64,000 nucleotides of DNA from Methanolobus vulcani (GCF_006546655.1 NZ_VIAQ01000009.1:1-64000), one strand, 5' to 3'. Counted from the stretch's first letter, positions 17,953 through 26,916 are shown. A program made the numbers and translations. The notes: a model not told the origin generated them from the sequence alone.

Positions 17953-18933
17953 TTAGAATCTTCCTGGTAAAAATATTCCAATTGCACAGAATAGCATTGT
18001 AAGGGCGTACATTGCCCAAGTAGCCTGCTTCTCAGTAACTCTGTAGTAGTAGGGGAGTACCCACTTAAGAGTAAGGGGGTTGGGAACCTCCAGTGTCCCA
18101 TCCTCACGTTCTTTTCCAAATTTAGCCACCGGGAATTTCATAACTCTCCAGTAGGCGTACATGAGGAAGTTGATTGTATGTGGGATGAGCATGACGAATC
18201 CACTGATGATAAAACCCTGGACTACTATAATCGTTCCAATAGCAGCTCCTATGGTGAGCGAACCCACATTTCCCCAAAATATCTTAGAAGGGTACCTGTC
18301 ATACATATAATAACCAAGTGTTGCTCCGGTAACGCTAACAACGGCAAAGATGTTGTCTACATCCCCTATCAATACGGACTTTATAATCAGAGAGATAAGC
18401 ACGATTACAGATAATCCAGAAGCAAGACCGTTGAAACCGGAGTGCATGTTCACAAGATTGGATGCTACAAGGACATATGTAGGTACGATGAACTGCAGGT
18501 AAAGAATTCCCAGTTCAATGCTGCCAATACTTGGAAGTGTGAAAGCCGTATGAGTAGCATACTGGATCAGTGGATATGAACAATAGTACATAAGAAGCAG
18601 TTTTGTTACCCTGCCAATATCAACCATATCATCAAGTATTCCAAATAGTCCGAACATGGCAATAACGATCAGAACAACATAATTTGTTGATGAGAATTTG
18701 AAGAACAATGTATTCAGGGAAAAACACACCATGGCTACAAGGATGATGGCTATGCCTCCTCTCTCTGGAATCATAGTTACTTCTTTCTTATAATAATCCC
18801 TAGCAATGAGGCCTTTATCTGTCAGTTTCCTGATAAAGTATGGCATTGATACATATGTAGCCATGAAAGGCACTAAAAAAGTGCTTCCAAGAATCAAGGC
18901 TAACAGCATAGAAGGTGATTCCAGATCCAGCAT
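17953..18933 (-). CDS. MraY/Alg7-type polyprenyl-phosphate sugar-1-phosphate transferase
   Basis: This is a 326-residue polytopic membrane protein of glycosyltransferase family 4 in the WecA/MraY/Alg7 sense. The motifs ERGGIAI (cytoplasmic loop 1), FGLFGILDDMVDIG (Asp-rich motif), NLVNMHSGFNGLASGLS (the N-x3-GFNGL-G motif) and YDRYPSKIFWGNVGSL are all in the expected order between about ten helices. It would transfer GlcNAc-1-phosphate, or a similar sugar phosphate, from a UDP-sugar to dolichyl phosphate, starting lipid-linked glycan assembly for N-glycosylation (the AglH role). GAGGATTTG precedes ATG 18933. It is monocistronic and has the base composition of the core genome, unlike the cluster at the left end. 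Confidence 0.85.
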   Translation of the reverse strand: MLDLESPSMLLALILGSTFLVPFMATYVSMPYFIRKLTDKGLIARDYYKKEVTMIPERGGIAIILVAMVCFSLNTLFFKFSSTNYVVLIVIAMFGLFGILDDMVDIGRVTKLLLMYYCSYPLIQYATHTAFTLPSIGSIELGILYLQFIVPTYVLVASNLVNMHSGFNGLASGLSVIVLISLIIKSVLIGDVDNIFAVVSVTGATLGYYMYDRYPSKIFWGNVGSLTIGAAIGTIIVVQGFIISGFVMLIPHTINFLMYAYWRVMKFPVAKFGKEREDGTLEVPNPLTLKWVLPYYYRVTEKQATWAMYALTMLFCAIGIFLPGRF

Positions 18934-19180
18934 ATTTCAAATCCTCTGAATTATTTAATATTTAATTTATTTTTATGTTCTGAAGCCAATATCATCCACA
19001 TAATTGAAATCTGGCTCTTAATTATCTTTTTTAGTAATTCATTTATTATATATGTATCTACTGCTATGCATTCTATGTAATTAGAATATGGAATGTTTTC
19101 CAGTCACATTAAGTATTTCCTAAAATATGTTCTGGTTTATATAATAATGTTATCCTTTTTGTAACAGATTGTTTTTTCAT

Positions 19181-19199
19181 AATGATGATGAGCATCATT
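19181..19199. promoter_or_regulatory. Inverted repeat upstream of TATA box
   Basis: AATGATG (19181-19187) and CATCATT (19193-19199) are perfect 7-bp arms around ATGAG. The dyad lies about 20 nt upstream of the probable TATA box (19216-19226) of the small metal-binding protein gene, a position used by archaeal activators near the BRE. No regulator is assigned. Confidence 0.4.
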
Positions 19200-19245
19200 T
19201 ATTGCATTAGATATAACTTTATATAGTATTATCATCCATGTTAAA

Positions 19246-19267
19246 ATGACAATTGGGTTATTGTCAT
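19246..19267. promoter_or_regulatory. 8-bp inverted repeat at the predicted transcription start
   Basis: ATGACAAT (19246-19253) and ATTGTCAT (19260-19267) are perfect 8-bp arms separated by TGGGTT. The dyad starts about 25 nt after the TATA box at 19216-19226, so it covers the expected transcription start, a typical repressor position; as RNA it would also form a hairpin in the leader. Confidence 0.5.
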
Positions 19268-19338
19268 AATGATAGTTAATACTCTGGTGCATGCATTACA
19301 GTATGTCTGCTTCGAAGTTACTTACTATAGGTGGTACG

Positions 19339-19497
19339 ATGAAATTAGTTGAGAAAAAATGCGCAATGTGTGGCAGTCCTATCTATGTTTACGAGAGCTA
19401 TGCTCGTGAGGAAATGTATTGTACTCTTCACTGCATGGAACGTGCAACATTTGGAATTGTTTCGGAGGGTTTAGAGCAGTTAAAAACAGTGTGCTAA
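19339..19497 (+). CDS. Small Cys-rich metal-binding protein (TRASH-like)
   Basis: This is a 52-residue protein with C-x2-C (KCAMCGSP) near the N-terminus and C-x3-C (YCTLHCME) about 20 residues later, the ligand pattern of the TRASH-type zinc/metal-binding fold seen in archaeal metal sensors and chaperones. There is nothing else in the protein, so it is a stand-alone domain that could bind Zn, Cu or Fe, or dock on another protein. The start ATG 19339 follows TAGGTGGT; the longer frame from 19291 lacks a ribosome site. It has its own promoter with two dyads and a T-rich stretch after the stop at about 19505, so it looks monocistronic. Confidence 0.7.
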   Translation: MKLVEKKCAMCGSPIYVYESYAREEMYCTLHCMERATFGIVSEGLEQLKTVC

Positions 19498-19579
19498 GTC
19501 CAAATCATTTTTTTACTATTATTTTTGCTAAATCGTTTTCAATCATATACTCTATATGATTTATGAGTAAGATATACGG

Positions 19580-19589
19580 TTATATATAA
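19580..19589 (+). promoter_or_regulatory. TATA box of a probable leaderless promoter
   Basis: TTATATATAA at 19580-19589 is centred about 25 nt upstream of ATG 19609. With normal archaeal TATA-to-start spacing, transcription would begin at or within a few bases of the start codon, giving a leaderless mRNA for the epimerase gene. Confidence 0.5.
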
Positions 19590-19608
19590 AGTTCACAATT
19601 AAGTGAAT

Positions 19609-20511
19609 ATGAAAAAAGTTCTTATTACCGGTGGAATCGGTCAGGTAGGTAGTTACCTAGTTGATGCTATGCATGATATTTATGAAGTTACGGTACTGGA
19701 CAATCTTTCTTCCGGTAAGGAACCAGATCTTCCTTCAAATGTAAGTTTTGTAAAGGAAGATATAAGGTCTCCTGTTGCCAGGGAACTTGTATCTAAAAAT
19801 GATATCATTATTCATACAGCAGCCCAGATCAGCGTTGCTCGCTCCATGTCTGAGCCTTTATTTGATGCAGACAACAATGTATTTGGTACTCTTAACCTTC
19901 TTGAAGGAGCCAGATCAGGCAACATTGAGCGTTTTGTCTACATAAGCTCTGCTGCAGTTTATGGAAATCCTGAATATGTTCCAATTGATGAGAAGCATCC
20001 CCAAACCCCCATGTCTCCATATGGTGCCAGCAAGCTATGCGGTGAAAAATATTGCAACATGTACTATCATGCATATGGTCTTCCCACAGTCAGCATAAGA
20101 CCTTTTAATATATATAGTCCCAGACAGGATCCTTCAAATCCATATTCTGGTGTAATTTCCAAGTTCATAGGCCGATTAAAGGAAGGTCTTCCTCCTATTA
20201 TTTTTGGTGATGGCTCAAACACCAGGGATTTTGTTTCTGCACATGATGTTGTTGATATGATTACAATGCTTGCAAAAGGAGCTGGTGAGGACGGTGAAGT
20301 CTACAATGTGGGTACAGGTACAGTCACACGTATAGACGAACTGGCGCAGATAGTTCTGGACATATTTGAGAGCTCCTTGGATATAGAGTACAAAGACCAA
20401 ATGCCAGGTGATATCAAGCACAGTTCCTCATGCATTGCAAAGGCTAATAATATTGGTTTTGAACCAAAGGTTGATCTCTATAAGGGTCTTGAAGAGATAA
20501 TAGGGGAATAA
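19609..20511 (+). CDS. NAD-dependent sugar nucleotide epimerase/dehydratase (UDP-glucose 4-epimerase-like)
   Basis: This is an extended short-chain dehydrogenase of about 300 residues. The NAD motif is ITGGIGQVGSYL near the N-terminus, the aspartate that binds ribose is in VLDNLSSG, and the catalytic Tyr-x3-Lys is SPYGASKLCGE (Tyr about residue 138) with the preceding SSAAVYG Ser. The C-terminal substrate domain includes IRPFNIYSPRQDP and FGDGSNTRDFV. This matches archaeal UDP-glucose/UDP-GlcNAc 4-epimerases and related dehydratases; the exact sugar cannot be told. A GTG at 19603 is possible, but TATA spacing favours ATG 19609 and leaderless expression. It is followed 47 nt later by the VanZ-like gene, and both may be one transcript. 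Confidence 0.8.
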   Translation: MKKVLITGGIGQVGSYLVDAMHDIYEVTVLDNLSSGKEPDLPSNVSFVKEDIRSPVARELVSKNDIIIHTAAQISVARSMSEPLFDADNNVFGTLNLLEGARSGNIERFVYISSAAVYGNPEYVPIDEKHPQTPMSPYGASKLCGEKYCNMYYHAYGLPTVSIRPFNIYSPRQDPSNPYSGVISKFIGRLKEGLPPIIFGDGSNTRDFVSAHDVVDMITMLAKGAGEDGEVYNVGTGTVTRIDELAQIVLDIFESSLDIEYKDQMPGDIKHSSSCIAKANNIGFEPKVDLYKGLEEIIGE

Positions 20512-20558
20512 CCGGATAACTATTTTAGCTTTGTACAATATTTATAAAATAGAACTAC

Positions 20559-21170
20559 ATGCAGAATCTTCGCAAAAACAAATATCTTGCATTCATTGCT
20601 CATTATTTACTTCAATTGAAGCAGTTAATCCATAAAGTGGTTTCGTGGATACAGCACTTTGATTACATGAAACACAAAAAGGAAATTCTGATAACTCTGA
20701 CCATTCTTTATGCAGGATTTATTTTTTATTTATCCGCACAGGCCAACCTCGGTGTTCCTCCGTCGGCTTTCAAGATACCTATTATGTATGAACTTGCAGA
20801 TCTCGTCAAAAGCCTGGGTCTTGATTTTATAATTGAAATTGCAGAGTATGCATATGAGCATATGGACAAAGTGGCTCATATGTTCCTGTATTTCGGTTTA
20901 GGTGCACTTCTACATCTGACTTTCAAAAACTCGGATCATGTACTTCTCAGGAAGTATGCAGCTATCTTTGCCGTGATACTTGGTGTTATCTATGGTATCA
21001 CCGATGAGTTCCATCAATCATTTGTACCGGGTCGCTCCTCCAGTGTATATGATCTTCTGGCAGATGGTATAGGCGTGACCATTGCACAGATACTTTTTGT
21101 AGTCCTTATACTGATGAACCTGCGCAGGAAAAAAGAAACCGGCCGGGAAGCAGATCCCGGTGAAAAGTAG
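20559..21170 (+). CDS. VanZ-like integral membrane protein
   Basis: This 203-residue protein has four predicted helices. The motif YGITDEFHQSFVPGRSSSVYDLLADGIG between helices 3 and 4 is the signature of the VanZ/phosphotransbutyrylase-like membrane family; the polar residues there (D, E, H, Q) are strictly conserved in it. An extra N-terminal amphipathic region of about 45 residues precedes the first helix. The molecular function of the family is unknown; in bacteria one member lowers teicoplanin susceptibility. ATG 20559 has no strong ribosome site. The gene ends with TAG, one of only three TAG stops I found in the window, with a TGA five codons later. Confidence 0.75.
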   Translation: MQNLRKNKYLAFIAHYLLQLKQLIHKVVSWIQHFDYMKHKKEILITLTILYAGFIFYLSAQANLGVPPSAFKIPIMYELADLVKSLGLDFIIEIAEYAYEHMDKVAHMFLYFGLGALLHLTFKNSDHVLLRKYAAIFAVILGVIYGITDEFHQSFVPGRSSSVYDLLADGIGVTIAQILFVVLILMNLRRKKETGREADPGEK

Positions 21171-21171
21171 A

Positions 21172-22617
21172 TTACTGATTGGTGATTGAATGACTGTTCT
21201 TGTCTCCGCGTCCAATTCCTTTGTACACAAATCCTGCATTTATGAATATATCAGGATCAATAACATTCCTTCCATCTATGATTACAGTATGTTCCTTGCC
21301 TGTGAGTTTCTTAATGTCCTCTGGTTTCAGGCTGAAATACTCTTTGTGTCCTGTAAAGATAACAACTGCATCTGCTCCTTCTATAGTTTCATTTGAATCT
21401 TTCAGGAGCTCAACATTAGGGTAGCTGAGAACATGCGGATCATGCACTTTAAGTTCTGCACCTGCTTCAAGGATCATGTCCTTGTAAGGTTCTGATGGTG
21501 GATTGCGTGCATCATCTGAGTCATTGATGAAAGCCCAGCCAAGCATGGCAATCTTTGCTCCCTTAATGTCCATGTTTATTCTTTTAAGTGCGGCAACAGT
21601 AAGGTTATACATGTGTACAGGCATGAAGTCGTTGACCCTGCGGGCAAGAACATAGATTGACTCTGCATCCTGTGGGTAATCAAGAGCTTCAGTTCCTAGT
21701 TTTACACCACGTTCAAGGTGATATGTGTCCTTGGTAAGGCAATGTCCACCAACACCGGCACCTGGCCAGAGTATGGCTCTTGTTATGCCTTCCCCTTTCA
21801 GGCTGTCAATGCCAGCTCTGACATCATATACATTGATTCCCATGGCCTCACAGTAAAGAGCAAGCTGGTTAGCTGCTGCTATCTGCAGGTCTCTGAATGT
21901 GTTCTCTGCTGTCTTTGTAACTTCTGCTGCCGTTGCACTCATTGGTATAACCTTGCCCTCTGTGAGTACAGGGGAGTAGAGTTCAACTGCTCTGTCGGTG
22001 CTTGCTTTATCAATACCACCAACGATCCTGTCATGTTCCTGTATATTGCGAAGCAGTCTTCCAACCATTACTCTTTCAGGTGCATGTGCCAGTGCAAAAT
22101 CTTCTCCTGCCTTAAGTCCTGACTCTTCCTCGAGGATCTCTCTAGCCATACTTTCAGTAGTTCTGGGGGTAATGGTAGACTCAAGGACAACAAGCATGCC
22201 TGGTTTAAGGTATTTACCTACATTACGGATACCTTCCTTAAGTGCTCCAAAGTCAGGTTCCAGTGCCTTTGGGTCTGCAAAAGGTGTTTGGATAGCCAGT
22301 GTAATCGCATCAAGTTCTGCTATTCTGGAAAAGTCAGGTGTACATTCAAACTTGCCAGCATCAGTGATCTTTTTCAGGAGCTCTTCCAGTCCGGGTTCTT
22401 CTCCCTTAAGTGGACTTTCACCATTGTTGAGCATATTTATCTTGTAACCTGATGAAGGAGAATCTCTCTGGAATCCAAGTACGTGGTCAAACTTATCGGA
22501 ATCAGCAAAAAGAGCGGCTGCAGGGATACCCACATAACCCATTCCGATAACACCAATTTTCTTTATAGGTCCTTTTTCTTTCAAAATATTCTCGAGTTTA
22601 TGGCTCATGATAATCAT
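21172..22617 (-). CDS. UDP-N-acetyl-sugar 6-dehydrogenase (WbpA/WecC type)
   Basis: This is a 481-residue nucleotide-sugar dehydrogenase. The NAD-binding N-terminus is KKIGVIGMGYVGIPAA, the middle domain contains STITPRTTESM and APERVMVGRL, and the active-site thiol is in GVGGHCLTKDTYHL (Cys about residue 292). It would oxidise C6 of UDP-GlcNAc or UDP-ManNAc to the uronic acid in two NAD steps. It is the last gene of a four-gene minus-strand operon (acetyltransferase, aminotransferase, oxidoreductase, dehydrogenase). The start ATG 22617 overlaps the previous stop as ATGA; ATG 22608 (MSHKLE) is the alternative and has a good upstream AGGAATGAT. Confidence 0.85.
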   Translation of the reverse strand: MIIMSHKLENILKEKGPIKKIGVIGMGYVGIPAAALFADSDKFDHVLGFQRDSPSSGYKINMLNNGESPLKGEEPGLEELLKKITDAGKFECTPDFSRIAELDAITLAIQTPFADPKALEPDFGALKEGIRNVGKYLKPGMLVVLESTITPRTTESMAREILEEESGLKAGEDFALAHAPERVMVGRLLRNIQEHDRIVGGIDKASTDRAVELYSPVLTEGKVIPMSATAAEVTKTAENTFRDLQIAAANQLALYCEAMGINVYDVRAGIDSLKGEGITRAILWPGAGVGGHCLTKDTYHLERGVKLGTEALDYPQDAESIYVLARRVNDFMPVHMYNLTVAALKRINMDIKGAKIAMLGWAFINDSDDARNPPSEPYKDMILEAGAELKVHDPHVLSYPNVELLKDSNETIEGADAVVIFTGHKEYFSLKPEDIKKLTGKEHTVIIDGRNVIDPDIFINAGFVYKGIGRGDKNSHSITNQ

Positions 22618-23552
22618 TCCTTAATCTCTATCATTTTTTCTTCTTTGTATGAACTAATGGCTGCGAGGCTGACTTTCAGTGCATGTTTTCCATCGTTTCC
22701 GGAAGGATTTGGCTGTTTGCCAGTAGTGATACAATCAATGAAATATTCAAGTTCGTTCCTGAGTGGTTCTTTCTGTTCTATTTTTGCTTTCCTTATCCAG
22801 CCACTGTCATGAAGTTCCACTGTCTGGTCAATGTAATCAAGATAGGCAACACCGTCAACGCCTACTGCAGTAAGTTTTCTTATCTTATGTGGTGTGAGCC
22901 AGTTTACTTCAACAAGTCCTGAGAATGAGTGGTCAAGTCTCATGTGAATGGTTGCATGATCCTCAAAGGAGTGGATGTCTGCTCCGGCCACTGCATATAC
23001 CTGATTAATATCACTGCCATATAGATATGATATTACATCTATGTCATGTACGCCGATATCCAGAATAACACCAACGTCTCTTATCCTTGGATTATATGGA
23101 CCGACCCTTGTGGTGGAAATGGAAACTATCTTCCCGAGCAGACCAGAGTCTATTATCTCTTTTAGTTTTATGACCGCAGGATTGAATCTTTCAATGTGTC
23201 CAACCATTACAAGCCGTCCTTTTTTCTTAGCTGCATCGATGATTGCATCAGCATTCTCTACGGTGTCTGCAATAGGTTTTTCTACAAGTACATGTGCACC
23301 TGCTTCTATAGCATCAATAGCAACCTGGCGGTGCATCTTGGTGGGGACTACAATGCTAACTGCATCAATTCCCGATGCCAGCATTTCTTTGTAATCTGTA
23401 AATGCTTTAGTATTATATTGCTGTGCAAGGCTTTCAACAAGGTCTTTATCTATATCAGATATACCTGCAAGTTCCACATCTGGCATCTCACTGTAGATTC
23501 GTATGTGGTTCTTACCCATGGCTCCGGCACCGATTACGCCTACTCTTAACAT
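22614..23552 (-). CDS. Gfo/Idh/MocA oxidoreductase (WbpB-like, UDP-GlcNAcA 3-dehydrogenase)
   Basis: This is a 312-residue two-domain oxidoreductase. N-terminal LRVGVIGAGAMGKNHIRIY is the NAD fold; HVLVEKPIADT holds the EKP motif with the catalytic Lys near residue 90; GVILDIGVHDIDVISYL carries the Asp and His of the C-terminal domain. With the neighbouring WbpA-, WbpE- and WbpD-like genes it is best read as the enzyme oxidising C3 of UDP-N-acetylglucosaminuronic acid to the 3-keto sugar. It overlaps the genes on both sides by a few nt, so the operon is translationally coupled. The general family has many substrates; the specific call depends on context. Confidence 0.8.
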   Translation of the reverse strand: MLRVGVIGAGAMGKNHIRIYSEMPDVELAGISDIDKDLVESLAQQYNTKAFTDYKEMLASGIDAVSIVVPTKMHRQVAIDAIEAGAHVLVEKPIADTVENADAIIDAAKKKGRLVMVGHIERFNPAVIKLKEIIDSGLLGKIVSISTTRVGPYNPRIRDVGVILDIGVHDIDVISYLYGSDINQVYAVAGADIHSFEDHATIHMRLDHSFSGLVEVNWLTPHKIRKLTAVGVDGVAYLDYIDQTVELHDSGWIRKAKIEQKEPLRNELEYFIDCITTGKQPNPSGNDGKHALKVSLAAISSYKEEKMIEIKE

Positions 23553-24640
23553 TGTGATTCACTCCATTGCTTTATTGTAGTACTGATTGTGTTGACGTCA
23601 TCCTCGGTTACAGCAGGATGGACAGGTAGTGAAAGAACTTCCCTTGAGGCTTTTTCGGTAACCAGAAGATTGTCGTTGTATCCAAGTTCTTTATAATAGG
23701 GCTGCTTGTGGATAGGTATTGGGTAGTATATTCCGGAACCAATTCCCTTCTCCTTCAGATAATCAGAAAGCTGATCTCTGTTTCTTGTGCGTATGGTGTA
23801 TTGGTGGAATACGTGTTTGCAGCCTTCCCTGACTGTTGGGCACTCTATTCCTTCTATGCCCTGGAGTTTATCCGTAAGCAGTTTTGCATTTCTTTGCCTT
23901 GCTTCTATATAGGAAGGAAGTCTTTTTAGCTGGACCAATCCAATTGCAGCTGATATATCAGTCATTCGCAGGTTGTATCCTAACATTTCGTGAAGATAAC
24001 GCTGTTTGGAACCGTGTGCACGTATCATACGTGCCCTGTCAGCAACTTCTTTATTATTAGTGGTAATTATGCCGCCTTCACTGGTGGTCATGTTCTTGGT
24101 AGGATAGAAGCTGAATGCGCCTGTGCCAAAGGAACCTGCTTTTTTTTCTTTGTACATTGCACCGTGGGCCTGGCATGCATCTTCAATTAGAATTAGGTTA
24201 TAATCTTCTGCAATGTCACTTATTGCTCCCATGTCGGCAGGCTGTCCATAAAGGTGCACAGGCATGATAGCTTTTGTGGCAGGTGTGATCTTATCTTCTA
24301 TAAGCTGCGGGTCAAGATTGAATGCATCGGACTTGATGTCAGCAAACACAGGTCTGGCACCTGTGAAAAGTACAGAGTTTGCTGTGGCTATGAAACTGAA
24401 AGAGCTTGTGATTACTTCGTCACCCTTGCTGATCCCATGTGCAAGCAAAGCAGCATGCAGAGCCGCAGTTCCAGAATTTACTGCTACTGCATATTCTGCT
24501 CCGGCGTAATCGGCAAATTCCTGTTCAAACTCTGCAACCCGAGGTCCTTCAGCGATTATTCCCGAGCGTATTACTTCAGTTACGGCTTCAATTTCAGCTT
24601 CGTCAAGCTGTGGTTTTGCAATGGGTATCATGATCATCAC
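23546..24640 (-). CDS. DegT/DnrJ/EryC1 aminotransferase (WbpE-like)
   Basis: This is a PLP-dependent sugar aminotransferase of 364 residues. Seen are IPIAKPQLDEAEIEAV, VNSGTAALHAALLA (phosphate-binding Ser/Thr), LIEDACQAHG (Asp pairing with the PLP nitrogen), and AFSFYPTKNMTTSEGG with the Schiff-base Lys near residue 181. It would aminate a 3-keto (WbpE) or 4-keto nucleotide sugar using glutamate. Order and overlap with the 3-dehydrogenase and the acetyltransferase favour the 3-amino step of UDP-GlcNAc(3NAc)A synthesis. The start is ambiguous among closely spaced ATGs at 24640, 24637 and 24631; the family norm (MIPIAKP) fits 24631. Confidence 0.85.
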   Translation of the reverse strand: MMIMIPIAKPQLDEAEIEAVTEVIRSGIIAEGPRVAEFEQEFADYAGAEYAVAVNSGTAALHAALLAHGISKGDEVITSSFSFIATANSVLFTGARPVFADIKSDAFNLDPQLIEDKITPATKAIMPVHLYGQPADMGAISDIAEDYNLILIEDACQAHGAMYKEKKAGSFGTGAFSFYPTKNMTTSEGGIITTNNKEVADRARMIRAHGSKQRYLHEMLGYNLRMTDISAAIGLVQLKRLPSYIEARQRNAKLLTDKLQGIEGIECPTVREGCKHVFHQYTIRTRNRDQLSDYLKEKGIGSGIYYPIPIHKQPYYKELGYNDNLLVTEKASREVLSLPVHPAVTEDDVNTISTTIKQWSESQC

Positions 24641-24691
24641 GAATCTTAAAAATTATTAAAATCATAGTGGAAATATTATCTTAGTAATAGT

Positions 24692-25357
24692 TTACAGGTT
24701 ATTCAAAGTTTTCAGTTTTTCCGGGAGGTCAACTATATTTGCAGGGCATCCAATGGCAAGTTTCCATGCAGGTACATCTTTTGTGACCAGTGCCCCGGCA
24801 GCCACCATGGCTCCCTCGCCAATCTCAACTCCGGGAACAAGCGTAGAATTAGCACCAATGGAAGCACCTTTTCTTATAACCGGGCCTTCAGGATGATATT
24901 CTCCTCTGATGGGGTATTTGTCATTGGCAAGCACAGCACATGGGCCGATAAAGACTTTATCTTCAATGGTAACATGAGTGGGAATGTACACATTACCCTG
25001 GATACTGACATTGTTTCCTATTGTAACAGTGCCGTCGATTATCACATTTGTTCCAATGAGAACATTATTGCCTATCGTGGTGTTCTCTCTTATCATGACA
25101 TTATGCCCTGTCTTGAAATTGTTCCCTGCTTTTACATTGCTGAAAATTGTTGTTCCTGCCCGGATGAATGCATTGTCACCTATCACAGCACCTGGCTGAT
25201 CATAGTTCTCTATTTCAACACCAGTTTTTGTGATTTCTATAAGGATGTTATGCTGAGGATAGCCAAGTATAACATTTTCAAGTACTACTGATTCTTTGCC
25301 TATTCTGCTGGCACCATAAAGTTTAGCAGACTTGTGAACATATGTGTTTTTTTGCAT
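24692..25357 (-). CDS. Left-handed beta-helix N-acetyltransferase (WbpD-like)
   Basis: This is a 221-residue hexapeptide-repeat acyltransferase. At least ten turns are recognisable, such as [51 protein letters not shown] and [19 protein letters not shown], followed by the terminal [14 protein letters not shown]. The H residue in [10 protein letters not shown] fits the catalytic region of sugar N-acetyltransferases. In this operon it would acetylate the 3-amino group of UDP-GlcNAc(3NH2)A with acetyl-CoA, completing the diacetamido sugar. It is the first gene of the minus-strand operon; an A/T-rich promoter with ATATATATAAACAC lies at about 25385-25400, close to the start. Confidence 0.8.
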   Translation of the reverse strand: MQKNTYVHKSAKLYGASRIGKESVVLENVILGYPQHNILIEITKTGVEIENYDQPGAVIGDNAFIRAGTTIFSNVKAGNNFKTGHNVMIRENTTIGNNVLIGTNVIIDGTVTIGNNVSIQGNVYIPTHVTIEDKVFIGPCAVLANDKYPIRGEYHPEGPVIRKGASIGANSTLVPGVEIGEGAMVAAGALVTKDVPAWKLAIGCPANIVDLPEKLKTLNNL

Positions 25358-25683
25358 ATTTCCCCACGATGAATATAGTTATGTGTTTATATATATTTAT
25401 TCTGTACTAGTCATTATCAACAATAGTTATTTGGTGCTATTATTAGTATGACATAATATTTAGTTCAATAGATGTTATCATGTCATTCTTTCCAGCAGTT
25501 CAGACAGGAATACAAAACCCATTGTCGGAGTGTATGGATTTTTTGTATCCACCTTCATCGACTCCACCAAAAATAAGAATTTGTAGTCAATGTAAAATGA
25601 CAGCATTAAAATAAAAAATTTCGGAAAAAAGACAACTATTTTCCAGAAAAAGAAAAATAAGAATTAGAGAGTGAAGGTGAACT
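25358..25683. other. Intergenic region between argG and the sugar operon
   Basis: This stretch holds the promoter of the minus-strand sugar operon (TATA-like ATATATATAAAC at about 25385-25400). The rest has no recognisable gene except a weak small frame on the minus strand (25478-25606), listed separately. The remainder is A/T-rich with no clear hairpin. Confidence 0.4.
25478..25606 (-). CDS. Possible 42-residue protein downstream of argG
   Basis: On the minus strand an ATG at 25606 opens 42 codons ending in TGA. The predicted product has a mixed, protein-like composition (for example KVDTKNPYTPTMGFVFLSELLERM) with no known motif. It lies about 80 nt after the argG stop, on the same strand. 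There is no clear ribosome site, and a plus-strand frame of similar length covers the same bases, so it may be a remnant or chance. I do not recognise it. Confidence 0.2.
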   Translation of the reverse strand: MLSFYIDYKFLFLVESMKVDTKNPYTPTMGFVFLSELLERMT

Positions 25684-26865
25684 TCACTTATCAAGAACTT
25701 TCTTATACATCCTTGCCTGGAAACCGTGATACTTAGCAAAGCCCTCGGCATCCTTCTGGTCAATGGTTGCACTGTCAAAGGATACAAGGTCTTCTGAGTA
25801 GAGTGCATATGGGGATGTACGTGCAAGAATGATCACACTGCCCTTGTGCAGTTTCACGGTCACAGTACCGCTTACACGTTCCTGTGTCTTGTTGATAAAA
25901 GCATTGAGGTCTGCGTAGAGTGGCTCGTCAACAAGGCCGTAGTAGGCAAGTTCTGACCACTGATCGTCCACATTTTTCTTGAACTTCAGCTCTGCTCTGG
26001 TGAGCACAAGCTTCTCAAGGTCTTTGTGGGCTGTGAGTAATACTGTGGCTGCAGGGTGTTCGTAGTTCTCACGTGCCTTAAGTCCGAGAACACGATCCTC
26101 TATCATGTCAGTCCTGCCAACACCGTGGGAACCTGCAATCTCGTTAAGCTTTATGATAAGGTCAACACCGTTCATCTCCTTGCCGTCAAGGGATACAGGA
26201 ACACCATTCTCAAAGCCGATAACAAGTGTCTGACCTTCAGGAGCAGATTCAGGGGAAACGGTCCACTGGTAAATCTCTTCAGGTGGAATAAATCCAGGGT
26301 CTTCAAGTTTGCCACCTTCAATACTGCGGCTCCAGATGTTCTCGTCAACACTCCATGGCTTTGCGGTTGTAACACCTACTGGTATGCCGTGTTTCTTAGC
26401 ATACTCGATTTCCCAGTCACGAGTGAGGTTCATGTCTCTCATTGGTGCAATGACATCCATGTCGGTAAGGCGGAAAACTGCCTCGAAACGGAGCTGGTCG
26501 TTACCCTTTCCTGTACAGCCGTGTGCAAGTGCAACCGCACCTTCTTGCTCTGCGATCTCAACAACTTTCTTAGCGATAAGTGGACGTGCAATGGATGTTC
26601 CCATTACATATCCTTCATAGTCACCATTGGCCTTGATAAGAGGGAAAATATAATCGTTGACAAACTCCTCACGCACATCAAGTGTGAAGTGCTTGTTGCT
26701 AATTTTCTGTGCCTTTTCTGTAGCCTGTTTTACATCGGCTTCAGGCTGTCCTACATCAACGGCAACTGTAACTACCTCATCGTAACCGTATTCCTCTTTG
26801 AGCAGCGGGATGCATACTGAAGTGTCAAGCCCGCCTGAATAAGCAAGTACTACTTTCTTTGTCAT
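25684..26865 (-). CDS. argG: Argininosuccinate synthase
   Basis: This is the 393-residue enzyme that condenses citrulline and aspartate with ATP to argininosuccinate in arginine synthesis. The N-terminal PP-loop [17 protein letters not shown], the [17 protein letters not shown] motif near residue 110, and the citrulline/aspartate-binding regions ([35 protein letters not shown]) are intact and the length is standard. ATG 26865 begins [12 protein letters not shown]. It lies 51 nt downstream of carB on the same strand. Carbamoyl phosphate made by CarAB feeds citrulline, so the three genes form a functional arginine/pyrimidine supply group and may be cotranscribed. Confidence 0.95.
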   Translation of the reverse strand: MTKKVVLAYSGGLDTSVCIPLLKEEYGYDEVVTVAVDVGQPEADVKQATEKAQKISNKHFTLDVREEFVNDYIFPLIKANGDYEGYVMGTSIARPLIAKKVVEIAEQEGAVALAHGCTGKGNDQLRFEAVFRLTDMDVIAPMRDMNLTRDWEIEYAKKHGIPVGVTTAKPWSVDENIWSRSIEGGKLEDPGFIPPEEIYQWTVSPESAPEGQTLVIGFENGVPVSLDGKEMNGVDLIIKLNEIAGSHGVGRTDMIEDRVLGLKARENYEHPAATVLLTAHKDLEKLVLTRAELKFKKNVDDQWSELAYYGLVDEPLYADLNAFINKTQERVSGTVTVKLHKGSVIILARTSPYALYSEDLVSFDSATIDQKDAEGFAKYHGFQARMYKKVLDK

Positions 26866-26916
26866 AGTATCTGATCCTGAAAAAATATTAAGAAAAACCT
26901 AGGGAGGCCTGAAAAC

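Larger units (their letters stand above)
18934..19338. other. Divergent promoter region between the Alg7-like gene and the metal-binding mini-protein
   Basis: These 405 bases hold no gene that I can support. They contain A/T-rich promoter sequence for the minus-strand transferase gene (around 18945-18980) and, for the plus-strand small gene, a TATA box ACTTTATATAGTA at about 19216 with two dyads described separately. The long leader and the two dyads suggest the small downstream gene is tightly regulated. Confidence 0.5.

Noticed and set aside
26056-26820. 254-codon open frame on the plus strand
   Set aside because: It lies wholly antisense to argG; the translation is Cys-rich and motif-free, a shadow of codon bias in argG.
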